From a virus: 30,373 nucleotides of DNA. Made by a program: the position numbers and the translations under genes. Positions 6,224 through 12,400 of this stretch are shown here, one piece after another. The stretch is from positions 1-30,373 of the IMG/VR virus record IMGVR_UViG_3300046449_000037; one strand, written 5' to 3'. Positions within the stretch are counted from its first letter, which is position 1. Each line of letters opens with the position of its first letter. A model generated the notes under the pieces. The model was not told the origin of the DNA, ran no database searches, and saw only the letters and a list, made by a program, of their open reading frames with translations.

Positions 6224-8157
6224 CTGTAAAAAGCATTCTCCAGTTTGCCAGTTGAATTGAGCATTTTGACCACTTGGATGGCATCAATTTCTGCTCTGCG
6301 CCTATTGAATTGCGCCTTGCTAATGTCCAAGTTCAAGTCACCAAAAAACGCTGCCTGCTCTTCACCAGATGGAATAAGTGCCAGCACCTTGTCATCACCC
6401 TGCTTTTTCTTTGCGCCCGGCTTGGCTGCCCTGCTTGCGTCCAAATCTTCAGACAGCACCCAATGTGGATAATCCCACCGCGCAACAAATGATGGCGTTG
6501 ATTTGAATGAGCGCACCACACTGTCAACAATGTAGCAGCCCTCATTCTCATGGCTGATGATTGAGATTAAACCATCCATCTCACCGACAACAGATGATGC
6601 GCCCCGGAAGCGGTCAATGACTTCTTTGCCAGATTGCGAACCCTTGCCAAAGTGATGAATCAAGATTGGTGTGATTTCGTATTTGGCAATGATCTCATCC
6701 ATCCATGACCCAATTGCTTTCATGGCTGCGTTGTCATTCTCATCTTCTGCGCTGTTGAATTTGTAAAGACAGTCCAGAATGATCACATCAAACTGGCTCG
6801 CCTGTATTGTCTTCAGCACCCTGCTCAACTCTTTGGTGCTGCGCACATCATAATGCTGGCGCAGACTTAGAGTTGCCAGATTCTGTGGCACATCCCAATT
6901 GCAAGCAGATGCACAACGTTCGTTCAATTCCCATTCATGCAATTCAAAGTCAACATACAGAACGCGCTGTGGCTCTGGTGCTTCCCACTGCAAGAATGGT
7001 TGCCCGGCAGCCATGCAAGATGCCAATGACATTGCGAAGTGCGACTTGCCAGCCTTGGCAACGCCACCAATCAGCAGCTTTGATTTGGCGTAAAGCAGCC
7101 CATCAATAATCACATCTGGTCGCCTTGCTTTGGCTTCTTCCAATGACCTTGGCGCACCTTCATTGCCAAATCTGACATTGAATGTTTGCCGCTCAACATT
7201 GTTGGCAATCAATTCCTTCAAGCCTTCTGTTGTCCAGCCTTCTGCCACTGCGTCTGCTGCATCCCAGCCTTCTGCCTTGTCGCTTGGTGCATCAATCAGA
7301 TTGCCCTTTGTGATGCCTTGCAGTTGCTTTGCGGCTGTGCGCCCCGGCTCATCATTGTCTGCCCAAATTGACACTTTCCTGCCTTCCAGCACCGCCCAAT
7401 CTGATTGATTGATTGCCTTGCTGCCACCAGCCCATGACAGCACCACATGGTCTGGCAATTTGGATGCCAATGCATCTGCTGCTTTTTCGCCTTCAACAAT
7501 CACAACATCTGCGCCGGGCTTCTTGTTGAGCAGTTCGCCTTTGTAAAGCGGTCTTGGAGCATTGAATGCCTGCCACTTCCATGTGCATCTGTCGGTCTTC
7601 TTGTGGCGCATCCAACTGCACTGGCTGATTGTCTTGCTGCCATCTGGCAAATCCCACCGCATGATCACGCCAACTGGCCGCCCTGCTGCGTCTGCGTATT
7701 TATATACAATGTCGGCCTGGCCGTGTTCCCAATGCTCTGGTGCTGGTGCTTCTGGCTTGGTCAATGCATGCTCCCAATCTGATTCAGATGCCACTGGCTT
7801 GCGCTTGGTTGTCTTTGCCATGCGCACAATGTTGACTGCGCCTTGCAATTCACTGGCCGCTTCACCCTGTGTGAGATTGTTTGTTGCCGCATACAATGAT
7901 ATCAAGTCACCGCCCTTGTCTTCGGTCGCATGGTCATACCATTGCCCTGTGCGCAGGTTGATTGACATTGAACTGCCCATTGAACCATCAATGCCGCCAA
8001 TCCTGTATGAGCCACCCTTGACCTTGCCGCCGGGCAGCCACTGATGGCAATGCGCCTCAATGTTGCCCATCAGTTTGGCGTTGATCTCATCAAAATCAAT
8101 TCGCTGTGCTGTGTGTGTTGCTTCTTCGTCTTCGTTCGTCGCAATATATTTTGCCAT
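6220..8157 (-). CDS. Primase-helicase fusion (Toprim plus RepA/DnaB-like ATPase)
   Basis: This 645-aa protein should unwind and prime phage DNA. Residues 25-115 form an N-terminal domain of phage-primase type (YRIGG, WYDHATEDKGGDLI) without a visible zinc-finger cysteine set. The Toprim domain has VVIVEGEKAAD (218-228, catalytic Glu222) and WADNDEPGR (265-273, metal-binding Asp267 and Asp269). The ATPase domain has Walker A GGVAKAGKS (364-372), Walker B VIILD (458-462) and the RepA-like segment HHFGKGSQSGKE about 40 residues later. The leader is the AC-rich ATAACCCACAAAACT directly before ATG, shared with the preceding gene. The first ten residues (MAKYIATNED) nearly match those of the SSB-like protein at 13517-14011. 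The gene overlaps the PP-loop ATPase gene by ATGA. Assignment is strong from motifs and length. Confidence 0.92.
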   Translation of the reverse strand: MAKYIATNEDEEATHTAQRIDFDEINAKLMGNIEAHCHQWLPGGKVKGGSYRIGGIDGSMGSSMSINLRTGQWYDHATEDKGGDLISLYAATNNLTQGEAASELQGAVNIVRMAKTTKRKPVASESDWEHALTKPEAPAPEHWEHGQADIVYKYADAAGRPVGVIMRWDLPDGSKTISQCSWMRHKKTDRCTWKWQAFNAPRPLYKGELLNKKPGADVVIVEGEKAADALASKLPDHVVLSWAGGSKAINQSDWAVLEGRKVSIWADNDEPGRTAAKQLQGITKGNLIDAPSDKAEGWDAADAVAEGWTTEGLKELIANNVERQTFNVRFGNEGAPRSLEEAKARRPDVIIDGLLYAKSKLLIGGVAKAGKSHFAMSLASCMAAGQPFLQWEAPEPQRVLYVDFELHEWELNERCASACNWDVPQNLATLSLRQHYDVRSTKELSRVLKTIQASQFDVIILDCLYKFNSAEDENDNAAMKAIGSWMDEIIAKYEITPILIHHFGKGSQSGKEVIDRFRGASSVVGEMDGLISIISHENEGCYIVDSVVRSFKSTPSFVARWDYPHWVLSEDLDASRAAKPGAKKKQGDDKVLALIPSGEEQAAFFGDLNLDISKAQFNRRRAEIDAIQVVKMLNSTGKLENAFYR

Positions 8158-8172
8158 AGTTTTGTGGGTTAT
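8158..8172 (-). promoter_or_regulatory. AC-rich translation leader before primase-helicase
   Basis: The minus strand reads ATAACCCACAAAACT directly before the ATG at 8157. The stop codon of the upstream nuclease gene forms the TAA inside this motif. The same 15 bases occur before the gene starting at 8633, and ATAACCCACAAAA recurs before the gene at 12311. No Shine-Dalgarno sequence is present. Confidence 0.55.
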
Positions 8173-8633
8173 TTGAATTGATGGAGTTGTGTTTGTTCAA
8201 GGCAATAGCCTTTTCCATGACCTAAATCACGCAAATTTTCTTCCTTAATAAGCTCGGTTTTGTAAGCCCAGCCAATCAATGAAACTGTGTTTTGATCAAC
8301 AATCGCCAGAACATATCTGTCAACGTCTGGGTTGACCTTTAAGCTGGCAAGCAATTTGCCAGATTGATATGTGGTTGATTTGATGTCATACCTGTCACCA
8401 TTGATTGTGCCATCAGCAGAACCAGACCTTGGTTCAAGACCCAAATCAAAAAAGCAGTTGTATTTCTTGGCAAAAGCATATTCAGCAATAAAGCCTTGGA
8501 TGTCTGCCAACGAACCATCTTGTTTGCCAACTTTAATATCTTTGATGTTGTTGCCGCGCGCCACCAATGACCGCATGCTGCCAATGATTCTACAAACAGC
8601 CATTTCTGATGGTTTGAGTGTTATTTTTACCAT
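8169..8633 (-). CDS. Putative PD-(D/E)XK-type nuclease
   Basis: This 154-aa protein shows the pattern of a small PD-(D/E)XK nuclease: a helix with acidic Glu51 (GFIAEYAFAKKYN), then Asp74 in a GSADGT turn, then RYDIKST (81-87) with Asp83 and Lys85 as likely catalytic residues, then a strand segment ending RYVLAIVD. Phages use such enzymes for host-DNA degradation, recombination or concatemer processing. It lies directly upstream of the primase-helicase, 11 bases away, and shares its AC-rich leader. No DNA-binding appendage is visible. The fold assignment is from motif spacing only; a restriction-related or repair nuclease is equally possible. Confidence 0.65.
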   Translation of the reverse strand: MVKITLKPSEMAVCRIIGSMRSLVARGNNIKDIKVGKQDGSLADIQGFIAEYAFAKKYNCFFDLGLEPRSGSADGTINGDRYDIKSTTYQSGKLLASLKVNPDVDRYVLAIVDQNTVSLIGWAYKTELIKEENLRDLGHGKGYCLEQTQLHQFK

Positions 8634-8648
8634 AGTTTTGTGGGTTAT
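8634..8648 (-). promoter_or_regulatory. AC-rich translation leader before the nuclease gene
   Basis: The minus strand reads ATAACCCACAAAACT directly before the ATG at 8633, and the TAA inside it is the stop of the 64-aa gene. Including the ATGG that follows, 19 bases match the leader at 8157 exactly. Confidence 0.55.
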
Positions 8649-8839
8649 GTGTTCTCTTCTTCTTCTGGTTGTTGTTGTTCAATCAAGCCAAGTCTTTCCA
8701 TGTGTGGGAATTTCTTTGCCCGGCATTCATCAAGCAGCTTTGCGGTCTTTCTGTATTTCTCAAAGTCTGGCATGGTCTTGTCTTCAATGCGCTTGGCATA
8801 TCGCATCAAGCTTGCAATCTGTTCGTATTCGCTGCCCAT
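8645..8839 (-). CDS. Small helical protein, 64 aa
   Basis: This 64-aa frame encodes a highly charged, probably all-helical protein (QIASLMRYAKRIEDKTMPDF near the N-terminus, KYRKTAKLLDECRAKKF in the middle) ending in a Gln/Glu-rich tail. I do not recognise it. The gene starts three bases after the DpdA-like stop (TAA-ATT-ATG, a junction also seen between the two membrane-protein genes near 17.77 kb) and its own stop supplies the TAA of the AC-rich leader of the nuclease gene. Tight packing on both sides supports it being real. Confidence 0.65.
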   Translation of the reverse strand: MGSEYEQIASLMRYAKRIEDKTMPDFEKYRKTAKLLDECRAKKFPHMERLGLIEQQQPEEEENT

Positions 8840-8842
8840 AAT

Positions 8843-9553
8843 TTATGCAAATGATATTTGGTTTTTATTATTTCGGTTTCTGCTGCCTTTACATGTATGA
8901 TCAGACAACCAATGCGTTGATGGAATTGCTTTTTGGCGCGCCCATTCTTCCAATCCCCTTGTTTGTTTTTTGTCGCCCCGATTCCATCCAGTGCCGTCAC
9001 ATGACTCAACGCCCATTGCTTCCAATTCATAAAGTCTGGTTGGCGAATTGCACCGCAAAACGTGAACCCTTGGAAATGATCTTGCCCACATTTCAACTGT
9101 TTCCCATTTCCATTCAGTAGTGCCACCAACTGCAATGACTTCTGGCTTTGGATTTAGTGATCTTACATCATCACGCGTCATGCCATCTTGAACTGCAACT
9201 GCCAGTGGAATTTTGCATGATTCCACAATTTTGGCGTATTTATTCCACTGCGCAATGGTTGCTTCACCATTGCCAATGACATCTGGCACAATTGCCCACT
9301 TTGCTTGTTGTTCTTGGCATTGCGACCAAACCAAAAGACGCTTCCAATCTTCTTCTAATTTGACCCATTTTTCAGTGTCAAAAGTGTTTTCCCTCATGTC
9401 CCAGCAACTGTAAGCACCATTGTCCAAAGCATATGGAAACCAAGGAAAAATTTGGCGTTCTTGAGTTGGCGAAAACAAGTGACCAATGCGCCCGGTTTCA
9501 CGCGCTAGCGAATGGAAAAACCACCCTTGGGAATTTGCTGGCATTACTAACAT
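8843..9553 (-). CDS. DpdA/TGT-like DNA base-exchange (7-deazaguanine) candidate
   Basis: This 236-aa protein resembles the tRNA-guanine transglycosylase superfamily, and specifically short phage DpdA-like proteins, which swap guanine in DNA for a 7-deazaguanine. Readable landmarks are WFPYALDNGAYSCW (38-51, Asp44 at the place of the TGT TDSGG aspartate), AIVPDVIGN (87-95), VAVQDGM (119-125), AVGGTTEWKW (141-150, matching the TGT GG substrate loop) and SCDGTGW (184-190, Asp186 as possible nucleophile). It lacks the TGT zinc-binding cysteine set. I see no FolE, QueD, QueE or QueC genes, so a precursor would have to come from the host. The gene lies between the RuvC-like and 64-aa genes in the replication group. 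Start could be Met1 (9553) or Met4. Family is probable; DNA modification is inferred. Confidence 0.7.
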   Translation of the reverse strand: MLVMPANSQGWFFHSLARETGRIGHLFSPTQERQIFPWFPYALDNGAYSCWDMRENTFDTEKWVKLEEDWKRLLVWSQCQEQQAKWAIVPDVIGNGEATIAQWNKYAKIVESCKIPLAVAVQDGMTRDDVRSLNPKPEVIAVGGTTEWKWETVEMWARSFPRVHVLRCNSPTRLYELEAMGVESCDGTGWNRGDKKQTRGLEEWARQKAIPSTHWLSDHTCKGSRNRNNKNQISFA

Positions 9554-9597
9554 GGATTTGCTCTTTCTAATTTTGCATTATTCATAAGATTTTTTAA

Positions 9598-10107
9598 TTA
9601 GATGTTTTCCCTTCTGCCATATTCTGCAAGCAATGCGGCATCAATCATGCCATCATGCGGCTTGGTGCATCGCTCAGACTTCAGCCATGTTTGGGTTGGA
9701 AATATCTGCTTGGCAACATTCAATGCAGCAGCCTTGGTGTTGAACTTTTGACCTTTGGGCATCTTTGGTTTGCTCCAAAATACCTTCTGCCATTTTTGAC
9801 TCATCACCACATGATATTTCAGTTGATAAGCTGCCAGCAATGTTTCAACCGCCGCAAACGAATAAGTCATTGACCGCAAGCCTGCTGCGCTTGGTGCATG
9901 TGCGCCCGGATTCTCAACAATGAATGTGTATTGCTCTGGATGCCTGCCAATCTCTTTGATCATGGCAGCCAAGCCACACAAATCAATCTTGCGCCCTTTG
10001 CCGCTTGGCACTGTTGGCATGACTGATGCCTGCATCAGATTGCCTTGCCAGTTAATCATTGTGATGCCGCCATCAAGACCGCAATCAATTCCAATGTAAT
10101 ATTTCAA
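9598..10107 (-). CDS. RuvC-like Holliday-junction resolvase
   Basis: This 169-aa protein has the RNase H-like RuvC signature: IGIDCGLDGGI with Asp8, FIVENP with Glu65, and KPHDGMIDAALLAEYG at the C-terminus with His151, Asp152 and Asp156. These acidic residues bind the metals that cut four-way junctions symmetrically. In phages this enzyme resolves recombination intermediates and branched concatemers before packaging. Length matches the family (about 150-175 aa). The ATG overlaps the stop of the upstream 76-aa gene (ATGA, 10104-10107). The presence of a RecT-like annealing candidate and SSB-like protein in the same gene group suggests recombination-dependent replication. Confidence 0.88.
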   Translation of the reverse strand: MKYYIGIDCGLDGGITMINWQGNLMQASVMPTVPSGKGRKIDLCGLAAMIKEIGRHPEQYTFIVENPGAHAPSAAGLRSMTYSFAAVETLLAAYQLKYHVVMSQKWQKVFWSKPKMPKGQKFNTKAAALNVAKQIFPTQTWLKSERCTKPHDGMIDAALLAEYGRRENI

Positions 10108-10334
10108 ACCCTGCCTTTCATTTTGTCAGCCAATTGAAGCATACCAGATTTGGCAAGTGCCATATATGCTTCCAATTCTTTGATGCGGTCATTGGCTTGG
10201 TTCAATTCCTCCTCAAGCTGTCTGGCAAATTTAGATTCAACCAATATCCCGTATTTAGTGTGCCGGAAGCTGCTGCCTCCAAATTGACTTGGTCTGTAAT
10301 CAAATGCCTCAATGTCTGTTCTTGGTGTTTTCAT
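10104..10334 (-). CDS. Small coiled-coil phage protein with TPRTD start, 76 aa
   Basis: This 76-aa protein begins MKTPRTDIEAFDY and has a central coiled coil (KFARQLEEELNQANDRIKEL, about residues 35-54). Proteins combining an N-terminal TPRTD and an FARQLE-R/E-EL helix are common in phages and have no known function. It starts inside the stop of the 51-aa gene upstream (ATGA) and ends inside the start of the RuvC-like gene (ATGA). The upstream 51-aa gene begins with the same MKTPRTD, so the two look like a diverged tandem pair. Confidence 0.75.
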   Translation of the reverse strand: MKTPRTDIEAFDYRPSQFGGSSFRHTKYGILVESKFARQLEEELNQANDRIKELEAYMALAKSGMLQLADKMKGRV

Positions 10335-10486
10335 ATTTCGTTGTTTTGTGATTTAAGTTCTGCAAGTTCAGTTTCCAGTTCTCTTGCATGTTCCATCAAT
10401 GCCTTGTATGCAGCCGCCAGCCTAAATGCGTGATCCAAGTGGAAACGATTAGCTTCTAGGATTTCGTCGGTTCTTGGTGTTTTCAT
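10331..10486 (-). CDS. Small helical protein, 51 aa, paralogue of the TPRTD protein
   Basis: This frame runs from ATG at 10486 to TGA at 10331 and encodes 51 aa. It begins MKTPRTDEILEANRFHLDH and ends with a helix rich in Glu and Leu (HARELETELAELKS). Its first seven residues are identical to those of the next gene, and both end in a coiled-coil-prone helix, so they probably arose by duplication or share an N-terminal recognition peptide. The stop overlaps the next start by ATGA. No function is known. The gap upstream (10487-10589) is AT-rich with a TATACT sequence but no clear -35 box. Confidence 0.7.
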   Translation of the reverse strand: MKTPRTDEILEANRFHLDHAFRLAAAYKALMEHARELETELAELKSQNNEI

Positions 10487-10589
10487 AATGTGTGCGCCCT
10501 ACTGGGCTGTGTTGTCTAGTATATTAATTGAAATTCTGGAATCATTTGCGCTGTGTTTTATTTGACTTGATTTTAATTGAGCCAAGTCA

Positions 10590-10721
10590 CTAATCATCCA
10601 AAACAATGCCAGTGCCGTTGCAGGCAGAGCAGGTTGGAAAGTCATTTGTGTTTGGGTTGCCGGGCAATTCGCCAATGCCATCGCATGCCGGGCATTCTTC
10701 TGCTTCTTCATCTTGATTCAT
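10590..10721 (-). CDS. DnaJ-type zinc-ribbon peptide, 43 aa
   Basis: Starting from the ATG at 10721 this encodes 43 aa: MNQDEEAEE followed by two CxxCxGxG motifs (CPACDGIG and CSACNGTG) separated by about 15 residues. Two such motifs coordinate one zinc, as in the DnaJ cysteine-rich domain. A longer frame to 10844 exists, but it would overlap most of the HTH gene; the short start has GGAAGG seven bases upstream and overlaps the HTH gene by only 14 bases. Small phage zinc ribbons often act as transcription or protein-binding adaptors, but no partner can be named here. Confidence 0.7.
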   Translation of the reverse strand: MNQDEEAEECPACDGIGELPGNPNTNDFPTCSACNGTGIVLDD

Positions 10722-11019
10722 CAGTAAACCTTCCCATGCCAAACTTGTTGCGCCATTGACTGTAAGTTGACACATGCAAGCCAACTTCATTGCAGCCAAT
10801 CTTGGCAGAAACACCTGCCCTGCGTAAATCATCAACCGCATCAATCATGCTGCGCTTTTGGTCGGCTGTAAGACTGTGTGGCAAATGCGTTGATTCTTCC
10901 AAAACCGCACGTTCACCTGTGAGCTTTTCAAATGCTTCATTGGCTTCAACTTCTTCTGCAATTTTTCGTTCCGCCCACTTCATGAAGCTGGAAATGCCCT
11001 GTGCTTGTGTTTCAATCAT
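10708..11019 (-). CDS. Helix-turn-helix protein, 103 aa
   Basis: From the ATG at 11019 this encodes 103 aa. The N-terminal half is helical (ISSFMKWAERKIAEEVEANE). The C-terminal half (about 52-94) resembles the helix-turn-helix of transposase-type or MerR-free regulators: ADQKRSMIDAVDDLRRAGV, then AKIGCNEVGLHVSTYSQW and RNKFGM. It may regulate phage transcription. The start overlaps the lysozyme-like gene's stop as ATGA (11016-11019), which is why I prefer it to an upstream start at 11061. There is no accompanying transposase catalytic domain, so an insertion element is unlikely. Confidence 0.65.
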   Translation of the reverse strand: MIETQAQGISSFMKWAERKIAEEVEANEAFEKLTGERAVLEESTHLPHSLTADQKRSMIDAVDDLRRAGVSAKIGCNEVGLHVSTYSQWRNKFGMGRFTDESR

Positions 11020-11387
11020 ATTGCGCCCATCCTTTCCAGTTCTGCTTTGACCTTCACCCAATACTTTTCAGTTGCCTGCTTCTTGTATCCATTCAGACCG
11101 CCATTGTGGATGCGCGCAATGTCTTGTGCCGTCACTGGTCTGCCAAGCCTTGCTTCGGTCGCATAACGCTCCATGTAAGCCAGTGTGATCTTCATTGCAG
11201 TAATGCGGTCAAATGCATCTTCATGCACCCAATCTTCCCCGGCATGCTCTGCTGCGTCTTGAACATAAGCCGCTTGCAATTGTAAGCAGCCCCAAGATGC
11301 GCCGTTGTCGCCAATGGCGTTGTCATTGCCAGATGACTCAACTTGAATCATTGCGAGTAGTAATGTGATTATTGATATTGTATTCAT
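11016..11387 (-). CDS. Lysozyme-like endolysin (transglycosylase-type fold)
   Basis: This 123-aa protein should cleave the glycan strands of peptidoglycan. Its N-terminal helix MNTISIITLLLAMIQVESSG carries the probable catalytic Glu17, followed by NAIGDNGASWGCLQLQ (23-38), the substrate-groove pattern of the lysozyme superfamily, and by ARIHNGGLNGY (91-101) and ATEKYW near the end. The hydrophobic N-terminus may look like a signal peptide, but it includes the catalytic helix, so cleavage there would destroy the enzyme; a membrane-anchored export signal is possible. It is encoded among replication genes rather than next to the candidate holins at 17.4-17.9 kb, which is unusual. Endolysin is the most likely role; a virion-associated muralytic enzyme is the alternative. 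Confidence 0.8.
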   Translation of the reverse strand: MNTISIITLLLAMIQVESSGNDNAIGDNGASWGCLQLQAAYVQDAAEHAGEDWVHEDAFDRITAMKITLAYMERYATEARLGRPVTAQDIARIHNGGLNGYKKQATEKYWVKVKAELERMGAI

Positions 11388-11395
11388 ATTGTTAA

Positions 11396-11779
11396 TTATT
11401 GATTAATTGTTGAACCTGTTGGACGCTGCATTTTTCCATTTCGAATCAATCCCAAAACCATTGCTTCTGCTTCGTAAAATGTAATTAAACCTTCATTTTC
11501 TTGAAATTCATCAACAAAATCAATCCATTCTGATCTTGTGCAAGTGGTGTTGATTTGCGGTTTTGTGTTTATGTATTCTTCAGAATGCACATCTTTTGTT
11601 CGTTCAATTAAACCTTCATTGATAAACCATTGCAAAACCCCGCGAATGGTAAGCCAGTTTTTGACTGTTGCGCCAGAAGCTTGCACTTCATTTACCAACT
11701 CTTGCCAAGTAAATTTTGAATCATTTGATTCAACGAATTGTTCAATAAATTCAACTGTTTTGTTTTGTCCCTTTGTCAT
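11396..11779 (-). CDS. Hypothetical winged-helix-like protein, 127 aa
   Basis: I choose the ATG at 11779, giving 127 aa that begin MTKGQNKTVEFIEQF; a longer frame to 11863 would translate the (AAT)7 repeat as a run of Asn and overlap the upstream gene. The segment from about residue 23 (KFTWQELVNEVQ, then LTIRGVLQWFINEGLIERT and a strand-like EEYINT) has the helix-helix-wing look of a winged-helix domain. The C-terminal part (SEWIDFVDEFQENEGLITFY) is acidic. A regulatory or DNA-binding role is possible but not shown. The leader is (AAT)7 directly before ATG without a Shine-Dalgarno motif. Confidence 0.6.
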   Translation of the reverse strand: MTKGQNKTVEFIEQFVESNDSKFTWQELVNEVQASGATVKNWLTIRGVLQWFINEGLIERTKDVHSEEYINTKPQINTTCTRSEWIDFVDEFQENEGLITFYEAEAMVLGLIRNGKMQRPTGSTINQ

Positions 11780-11800
11780 ATTATTATTATTATTATTATT
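11780..11800 (-). repeat. Trinucleotide repeat (AAT)7 abutting a start codon
   Basis: Seven perfect AAT copies on the minus strand end exactly at the ATG at 11779. A shorter AAT run lies at 15620-15632 before the 56-aa gene. Copy number could change by slippage and alter translation of the downstream gene. Confidence 0.85.
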
Positions 11801-11840
11801 GGTGTGATGCAGTGTAAGATGCTGCGCCCTGTTGGAGTAA

Positions 11841-12311
11841 TTAAGCGTAAACTTCAGAAACAAGAACCAAATTTTGCAAGTCTGGTTTTGCTGTGCTGCT
11901 CATGTGCCAAGACAGAACAAACAATATTTCAAATTCAGCATCAGCCGCACCAGATTCAATTTCTTCAATTCTGTTTTGAAGTTGTGCAGCACGTGCCGCA
12001 TGTGCTGTTGACCATTCTGAATAACTGCCATCTAAAACATATTTAAAATATTGTGCTTCAGAATTACCAAGCACCTTTACAAATTCTTCAAGAGTTTTGC
12101 AATCAGCACCACGACCATATTTTGCTGCTTCATTAAGATTATAAGTTTTGCTTGTTCGTGCGCGCCCAAGATTAAATGACTTGGATTCTTTCACCACAAC
12201 GCATTTGACGTATTCACGAGCAGAGCAACGTTTGCCGATTTCAACGCCATCTGCTGTGCAGACGAATTGAGTTTTTTTACCTTTAACAGTGGATGTGATT
12301 TCAAGCTTCAT
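11841..12311 (-). CDS. Hypothetical protein, 156 aa
   Basis: I do not recognise this protein. It starts with strand-like MKLEITSTVKGKKTQFVCTADG, continues with a basic middle (GRARTSKTYNLNEAAKYGRG) and a helical, Ala/Gln/Glu-rich C-terminal half (AARAAQLQNRIEEIE), and ends in a strand-rich segment (AEFEILFVLSWHM). No membrane segment or catalytic motif is evident. Its leader is ATAACCCACAAAATACACACACT before ATG, of the same AC-rich type as at 8157 and 8633. The 89-base gap upstream contains the 15-base element at 12384-12398 and may hold a promoter. Confidence 0.65.
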   Translation of the reverse strand: MKLEITSTVKGKKTQFVCTADGVEIGKRCSAREYVKCVVVKESKSFNLGRARTSKTYNLNEAAKYGRGADCKTLEEFVKVLGNSEAQYFKYVLDGSYSEWSTAHAARAAQLQNRIEEIESGAADAEFEILFVLSWHMSSTAKPDLQNLVLVSEVYA

Positions 12312-12383
12312 AGTGTGTGTATTTTGTGGGTTATTGTTTAATATGGCTTATGCCAATGTCAGTAACTTTGGGCATCAACCCAC

Positions 12384-12398
12384 CCATGTCAATACATT
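12384..12398 (-). promoter_or_regulatory. 15-base element containing TTGACA, repeated from 1953-1967
   Basis: The minus strand reads AATGTATTGACATGG, identical to 1967-1953. Both copies begin within a few bases of a stop codon and precede a gene with an AC-rich leader. TTGACA could be a -35 box, but no good -10 box lies 16-18 bases downstream here. Confidence 0.35.
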
Positions 12399-12400
12399 CT

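Noticed and set aside
10590-10844. 84-aa start for the zinc-ribbon gene
   Set aside because: It would overlap the HTH gene by over 130 bases; the internal ATG at 10721 has a good Shine-Dalgarno sequence.
10708-11019. Insertion-sequence OrfA from the transposase-like HTH
   Set aside because: No transposase catalytic domain, inverted repeats or target duplication were seen around it.
11016-11387. Cleavable signal peptide on the lysozyme-like protein
   Set aside because: The hydrophobic N-terminus contains the catalytic Glu17 helix, so cleavage would inactivate the enzyme.
11779-11863. Longer start of the 127-aa gene through the Asn run
   Set aside because: It would translate the (AAT)7 repeat and overlap the upstream gene; the ATG directly after the repeat is more plausible.
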